Source: Sympetrum striolatum
Taxonomy: Eukaryota; Arthropoda; Insecta; Odonata; Libellulidae
Direction of reading: 5' to 3'
Assembly: GCA_947579665.1 (NCBI GenBank)
Contig: OX388350.1
Span: forward strand, 30,041,393 to 30,105,392
DNA length: 64,000 nt
The position numbers and the translations under genes are program-made. A model generated the notes under the pieces. The model saw only the letters and a list, made by a program, of their open reading frames with translations. It did no database searches and had not been told where the DNA came from. This document shows, one piece after another, positions 56,760 through 64,000 of the stretch (the stretch's first letter is position 1; each line of letters begins with the position of its first letter).

Positions 56760-59700
56760 TCGAACACTTGATCCGCGGCTCTCGCTCGAAGTAACTTTTC
56801 CGACAGATGACTTTGAGGGACTATAGTGCCGATTTTTAAGGATTGGGTTCTGAGTTACGCGATTCGTTTTAGATTATGGAATGGAAAATGTTTTGCGCCT
56901 CCCGAAGAATTAAATAACGTTATGAAAAAATGGTATTATTTGTTGAAATCGTGTGAAAATATTTTAATTTCGTATCGGATTTCTAAGGTTCTTTCGGCGT
57001 ACTTTGAATTTCAAATTGCTAATTAACGAACGTTTACGAGTTTTCTAACAAAAATTCTCAGATCAAGAAGGAAAACAATACTTTATTTAATTTAGAAATT
57101 ATTTGCAAAGTCTATGGATAGAAAGAGTGTGGGTGAAAATAAATACATGCATACTGTTGTGAAATGAAATGCATTTTTCACCCAACCATTCATTTCGTTT
57201 TATGGCTTGCATTCGACTCCGAAAAATTTTATGGTATGAATCTCTTACGCTAATCATATCGCTGAAAATGAATAATCTCATCCCAAATAAGCTAACTAAA
57301 ATTATTACCGTAGGTGTAAATATATATCATGATTATAAAACACTAACATTACGTTACCTCACCTTAAGTGACAATACTTAGATTTTAAAATTTACGATGA
57401 AGTTAAATGGAAAATCGAGTAATATCCTTGATAATCAACGCGTAAAACTCTAATAGTTTCGGGAATAATATAGGAAATTAGGAAAATGGTACACAATATT
57501 TTGTTGATGTCCATGACTTCTATACGAATCAAGAATATCAAAGAAGAAGTCATCTCTAATCGTACGGATTACCTTATAAATTAGCGAAGTTGCATGATTG
57601 ACTTCCTCAGTTGTGCCTATTTCAGAAACTATTGTTTATTGCAAAGTTTATCTTCATTAAACTACGTTAAATCATTACGTCGAGTTCCCTAGGCACGGAA
57701 AAATTCACGATGATTTCAACGAGAAAACTTCTCAGATATCGTTTAAACAGTCTTATCTACTTGAACCTAATCGCAACTTAGATTATTTTGTACACATCAA
57801 ACGAAGATATGAAATTACATGTAGTTTTATATAATTGAAGTATTTATTGAAATAAACCGAGAGTTTTCCCTCAATTGGCGTAAGGACCATTTCATCTTAA
57901 GTTGAAAATTTGACCTTCGTGAAAATGCACGTAATACTAGGAAACATCGAAGAATATCCGTCGTGGAACATCATTTTTCCGACCTATGAATAACGCGGCA
58001 AAGATAAAATAAGTAGAGTGGTAATAGTGAACATGCGGAAGAGCGACTTTTAGGGAAGATATGTAGACAAGGAAGTAAAAAATGAAATATTTCGCAAATA
58101 CCATAAATATTCCATGCCGGTTTCTATATTGGTAATAATACAGGAAAATTCTATTCATCTCTTGGACGATAAGCAAATTCTTTAGATCATCCTTAGCAAT
58201 ACGAATTTATCATTATCTCCAATCATATCCAATATATACCGGTTGTCACGCCACTTAATTCACGGCGTTGTTAACATAAGCTCTTAAAACGTAAGAAATC
58301 GACTTTAAAAATATAAAATTAGAAATTATTTCATTGGTGATTTGACCCAATCCTGGCTTTGCTACGGAAGTTATTTTTACTCCCTCAAGTTTCTTAATTA
58401 CGATTTTCCCTTTTGCATTCAGACGACTGCTCTTTCCGACCGAGAACTTTTGCGGCTTTGTTTTTAACGGAGATGAGCAAGTGGCTCTTGGACGCGGTTG
58501 ACGTTTACCTTACGTGATCTCATTGCATTCCTCTTCTGAGAGAATTGAAAGAAACCATTTCTATCGCCTCGGCGCTTTTTGCACGGACGCGCCGCGGGGT
58601 TTAAACGGCGACTTCCCTGGCAACACTTCGGGAATTGGAAATGGGGACGCTTTCCATTGTGACTGGAAAAAGCTGGCGATATTATCGCCTTGCTGAAAAA
58701 AGACCGTCGTCTCTATTTGTGCTTTGGTCGGAGTAAGTCGTAGTTAAGGGGTATTTATGACTTACTTGAGAAGTATTTAAGTAAAAATGCGATGTACTGC
58801 AAGTTTAAGGTTAAAAAGAATGGAATAAGAACGATGTAATTTTTCTAAGGTAGGCTTTGTTTCTTAATTTTTTTCAATACGCCATATTATCTCCTGGTTC
58901 CATGCAATTAAAATATGATGCTTAATGTAATATTGAGCTTTATAGAATAATAACATAAGAAGGAATTACAGCGATTATTAAAGAAATTAAAAATACTTTA
59001 GCGTACGGAATGGAGTTATTTTTATGTAATTTATTAAGTAGAGTGGTAAATAAACTATTTCTGTAAGAGCAGTCTCATAAGTTGTATTCATTAGTCAAAT
59101 TTAAACAATTTGAATTTCTGGTAATAGAATTACGCTAGATAGAACGGTGACATCAGTGTATGATATCAGTATTAGCGGTATAGAGCTTCAACGATTTACA
59201 CCGATGAGGTAAATATAATCAATAAGGACATTTAAATATTTTATAGCAATCTCATTTGAAGACACTGGCTTATAAAATTTTTTTAGTAATGGATTTTGGA
59301 GTCTCACTTTATTTTAAGATAAAGTTTTCGAATACAGTTTTTATATTAAATTGTTAATCTTGGAAATACATTTTAAATGCTCTAAGTACATAAAAATTAT
59401 AACAAATGAATCTGGCTCTAAGAATAAAGTTCTTGTTTTGTCTAAAATAGTGATTTATTTCAACAAAGAAACCTCAAATCCACCAAAGAAATATCTTCAG
59501 GTTCAGCCAGACAAAATAAATTTCCAAGGAAAAGTTATCCTCATAATATGGTGAAGGTATCACGATAGAATTCCTTGAATATTCATCAAGTTTGTTCGTT
59601 TTCATTCCTCACGTAATTCAAAGTTACTTTACTCTCAAATGCGTATCTTCTCCGGATATGAACCTCAATTTATCACAGTGCAAATCTAGATATATTTTAA

Positions 59701-60400
59701 AATCCTCGAGTAAGAAACTCGCGAAATATATGAATACGGAGGTACACATTTAAGACGTAAAAACCGAGGAGATAAAATCCCCTAAAAAGACTTCTTATCC
59801 TTGAATCTAATTACTTATGTAAATCCTCACTTTTATTACGAGAAAGAACATTTTCTTCTCGACGAATGAAACATTAGAGAGCACTTCAACCAGATGAATC
59901 ACGTTCAGCAAAAAGAACGAGATGGCGAAATATAAATTCTTTGTTCCGTATTCTTTCCGCGGAGTAATCTGATGATATTTTAGGAAGCTGTTTCTTCTCA
60001 GATGCAAAGACACTCTTAATCGTGCCTTGCGCATTCAAAGAGCTCGGTGCAAGGAGGGAAAAATTCATCACCCGACCTCTAACTCGTAGATTTTATGCTG
60101 CGAAACCTTAATCTTCCCGTCAAGAACGAATCTGGAACCGTGAGATTGCACTAAGTACCGTGCAGAGTCTTAATTAAAAAATGCGTCTAAATTGGTTTTG
60201 CGTCATCCCCAGTGAAAAAATCATGAAACTATGTTAAAGCAACCCTCTGGAAATATTGTTCACAATATTAATTTCTGACGCGGAATTAAATACCTCATTG
60301 CCGAGTGTTTGAGGAATTTCAAATAGCGCAATATTTCGCGCAAGTTTTAGAAAAATAATTTAAAATCGCCATATAAGAGACTGCTAAAACGAAGGTGATA
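56760..60400. other. AT-rich DNA, possible long intron, with a GC-richer patch at 58430-58690
   Basis: No recognised exons. The patch at 58430-58690 contains GGACGCGCCGCGGGGTTTAA and a 60-codon frame without a domain. Confidence 0.35.
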
Positions 60401-60404
60401 TGAA

Positions 60405-60665
60405 CATTTTAAAAATTTTTTTAATATTTTTATTTTTAATATTTTTTTATTTTATTTTTTATTATTTTATCTTATTTTTTCTCATTTAATTTCAATTAAC
60501 CCACTATTTTTTTCATTTTATACAAATGTTTGGTTGCATTTCAATGCTGCTTTGTTGATATTTATAAATATGTTTATTTCAATTTATTGTTGTACGATTC
60601 ATTGTAATTGGTAGAAATGACTGTTAATGAATCAAATTTAAATAAATAATAAATAAATAAATTAT
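60405..60665. repeat. Low-complexity T-rich and AAATA-rich tract
   Basis: A T-rich run with A interruptions (60405-60490) is followed at 60637-60664 by an (AAATA)n-like run. Simple-sequence DNA. Confidence 0.7.
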
Positions 60666-60669
60666 TGAT

Positions 60670-63600
60670 AAAATTAATGTGATCATCTGACTTCGTGGAA
60701 AGGTGCTATAACCATCTTAAATGAAAAACACAGTAATTTTCACAGCATATATATATATTGTGGAAGTAACTGTTTTAATTTAAGGCGGTTATAAAATTTT
60801 TATATATTTAGCTTTCATATAGATCCATAATACCATTTTACATTCGCATGAATGTATTGCAGTTTCGAAAACGGAATTATATTCGTAGTTTGTAAAGAAA
60901 TTCGTAAAACCATTCCCAAACGCTATTGTTCAAAACTAAGTATGTATTTCGTGAGTATTCGATACTTAACCAATTAGTAAAATATAATTTATGACTATGA
61001 TTAATTAGTCATATCTAATTCATTATTATTACATATTCTTTAATCCTTGACGATGGCTGCGGAGACAGTTGCCGAAACGTCGAGACGTTTGTTGTAGTTG
61101 TTTTCCTTACTTTATCTCGAAATTTTTCCGAAAAAGGATCCGCCATTTTGTTACTTTTAATAAGCAAATACTCACCTTTGAGCACGAAAACTTCAGCGAA
61201 AATGGAGATAAAGAAGATCGTCGATTTTTCGACAGTTTTTCTTGAAAATCTCTATAAATCGCCGAACTTGAATGCTTCACTGAAAAATCCGAGAGGCTAA
61301 TTTTCTGTGAAAATATCTCGAATTTGATGCCTTGTATGTTGTTGAAACCTGAGAGTATTAGAATACAAAAAACGAAAACATAAAATTCGATCTTTTTGCA
61401 ATGAATATTCGAAGTTTGAGGTTCCGCACTCAAAACAACCATTTTTAACCCAATGTCCGGGTTTTTTCAACTTCAGCCCATTAAGCGTCGGTTTTATTCA
61501 TGCACACGAGCGGGCTGGAAACCCGCTAAAAATTCCTGCAACAGTTACACCAGAAAAGCACGGGATCTTTTTCTAATTATAATGATATTTATCAAAAGAG
61601 CTTCCTCCCGCATATTCATAATCAATAACTCGTTCATGGGAAACATCGAATCAGAGACGCACATCTACTTTAACAGAGGTTTTACTCACGAGTTTCCTGC
61701 ATATCTTCCAGGAAATATTCACTTTACTCGACTGCCTATCTTCCCAGTCACAACAGCACTCGTGATTGCATTTATAATCTGATTACCTGGCGAATCTAAT
61801 CCGTAGAGAATTCATGCATTCATTAACAAGAGTGGTTGGCGAAGAGGCATGCAATTCGGTCTTTGCGACCGCGGCGGCATAAATGGTTCTACGGCTTACA
61901 TCGAGGACTTGGTTAAAGCTGACTCGGGCTTGCTAAAATAACACATAGGACGAGATTGAAGCGAGTGTGACTCTTCGATCAAGACAGTCAGTAGAGAGCG
62001 CAATTTAATAATGTAAGAATAAAAAATTTTTCAGTCTTACTGAAATATGGAGGAAAGAATAAATGGACCAATGCTGTTAATGAGCTAGGGGTTTGAAAAT
62101 ATCTAATAGTCGTCTTTGACGGCACTTTCCACAGATATTTATAGAAATTAACACAATTTGCTCCTACTAATATACAAGGCTAGTAATTTTATTCCCTGAT
62201 GATGATAACATCGCCCTTTAAATGTACATTACGTGTTTCTTAGAGGGCCGGTTACCCGGGTCTCCGAATACCGGTACAAGGAGGTGCAGAGCGCCGGTAA
62301 AGACGGCTATTGGATATTTTAGGCCCCTAGTTACTTAACTATTTTAAAATTATTAAACTCCCAGACACCTAAAATGCATTTTTTGTTTTTAATAGAGGAA
62401 ATAATGTAACATATACAGAGTGAAACAAAATGTGGAAAGAATTTTAAAGAAACCCGTATCCAAGAATGGTTTACTATCTTTTTAAGGGAGCACGAAAATT
62501 CTTTAGCTGGAATAAAATGGAAGCAATTTGAGCAAAATGATAACATCGTTAGGAGACAGAAGATATAGATCCTGGTATCGAAGAAAATGGATTTCTGGGA
62601 AAGAATAAATCAAGTAACAATTATTGAATAATACATTTTACTTCTAAAATAAGTCTTCAAAATAAAGAAATCGAATCAGAAGTAGACTACCCTAAGCTTT
62701 TAGGGTAGACAAATTAAGGAGTATGATGCAACGAAAAGGGCAAGAAATAACTTTTTTATAAGGAAGCATGAATCTTACGCTTTCTTAACTCTAATGCCAC
62801 CGTAAATGTGAAGTGAATCTTCCCCTCCTTGTGGCAATTAGTAGCTCAAATTAAACATATGAAAAAATTAAGTAGTTTCTATGATCGAATGAGGATTATG
62901 TATATTTAATTATAGGAAGAGTCGGAATCTATATTTATTTCCACATTTTAGATGGAACTATTGTAACTAATGATTAGAAATAGTTTTTGAGTATTTATAA
63001 CAAAGTTACAAAATTATTAATTGTATAAATTATGCACGTTTTCACTATTTAGGTTATAATTATTAATTTTAAGTATTCATCATGCTTAATGAATTTCGCA
63101 CATTCCCGTCGGATTAAGTATAAAATAGAGCTGATCAATACAATTTAATAAAATAAAGGAAATAAGGAATATAAAATCTAAAATAGTAATAGAATAATTT
63201 AATAGAGCAGAAAAAAAGAAAAGATTTTGCCGAATAGTATGTTTTGCATTCAACAAGGACAATCATTTCTGAAAGAGACATTTTGATCTATAGAGGCCGT
63301 GACTTTTCAAATTCTACGAAGCAAAATGAAGTGTAATGGAGTAAAATAAACATTGCGCATACAAAATTCATAGGAAGACAGGTTTTAGCTCAAAGTAATT
63401 GTTAATTCCTCGAATATGTTATCTCCGTAGTTCAGTTCACAAATTCAGGCATGCGCCTTGATGTTAGGCGACCTAAGTGGCTCTTTGTAATGCGTTTTGC
63501 ATACACCAAAGGAGGAATTTTCGCTTCAGTATTCACGAAATGCTATCAAAGATAATAGCAAAAAATTCATACATAGAGGATGATGGCTCTATACAAAACT

Positions 63601-64000
63601 CTATTCTTAGTAAAAACGTTGATGAGAAAGAATATCATTTGGTCACGGTTATAAAAAAACCGTCTGATTTTGCTAGTGTCAACTGTAGTCGAATATCACG
63701 CTGTAACTTATAAATCAACTCTCATTATACAGGTTTTTTTTTCTTCGTAGGTGATGTTCTCTATCACGATTTTTGGCTCAGTACAAACAGATAAAACACA
63801 ATATGAAACATCTTCGTTCGTTTTGTATAAATCTCTCAAGTTAATTAGCTGAAATCTTTATCGTGACGTTTAATGGTAATCTGTGGCTCCTTAAACATTC
63901 ACATATAGATGGATGTATTCTGCCAAAAATACAGCGTTACAGGGAAACTTTTTTCAATCACCACAAGAAAAAGAGATCAGTATATTGAAATAATATATAT
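60670..64000. other. AT-rich DNA with isolated GC-richer, exon-like patches
   Basis: No confident gene. A 109-codon frame at 61453-61782 lacks a known domain. A GC-rich 79-base exon-like segment at 62244-62322 is discussed as a finding. Confidence 0.35.

Overview
The window is AT-rich nuclear DNA of an animal, most likely an insect. It holds spliced-exon signals, an RGK-type small GTPase with an insect-like C-terminus, P-element, PIF/Harbinger, mariner and piggyBac-type transposons, BEL/Pao and Ty3 (CsRn1-like) LTR elements, and LINE tails. Nothing is bacterial: there are no operons, rRNA or CRISPR, and I saw no tRNA. The species cannot be named from the sequence.

Layout. 0-11.5 kb is a graveyard of decayed transposon genes: a gag zinc-knuckle relic, a PIF/Harbinger pair (MADF protein plus transposase), a SWIM-zinc-finger transposase-like relic, a P-element/THAP-type transposase broken by a nested mariner, a second Harbinger fragment, and an open BEL/Pao integrase with the start of its 3' LTR. 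11.5-19.86 kb is a recent head-to-tail duplication of a 4.17 kb unit that differs from GC-poor surroundings by a GC-rich 430-codon frame. I read this frame, plus a separate acidic frame, as two pieces of an endogenous non-retroviral nucleoprotein-like viral element (family uncertain). 19.9-25 kb holds two MITEs and a LINE 3' fragment.

26.5-31.2 kb contains three phase-compatible exons of a minus-strand RGK (Rad/Gem/Rem-like) GTPase gene. The terminal exon keeps the RGK C-terminal signature but carries an in-frame stop and a frameshift, and a 1.9 kb long-TIR transposon sits 11 nt inside the preceding intron. 34.1-38.9 kb is a structurally complete, very young Ty3/gypsy element of CsRn1 type with identical 253-bp LTRs, a 4-bp target duplication, and intact gag and pol.

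39-64 kb is mostly gene-free AT-rich DNA with simple repeats, a LINE tail at 50.5-50.8 kb and a degenerate 179-bp tandem repeat at 52.8-53.15 kb. A striking GC-rich island at 54.3-56.8 kb with strong splice donors may be the 5' end of an unidentified plus-strand gene.

The genes do not form a pathway. The window is one host gene locus plus nested mobile and viral insertions.
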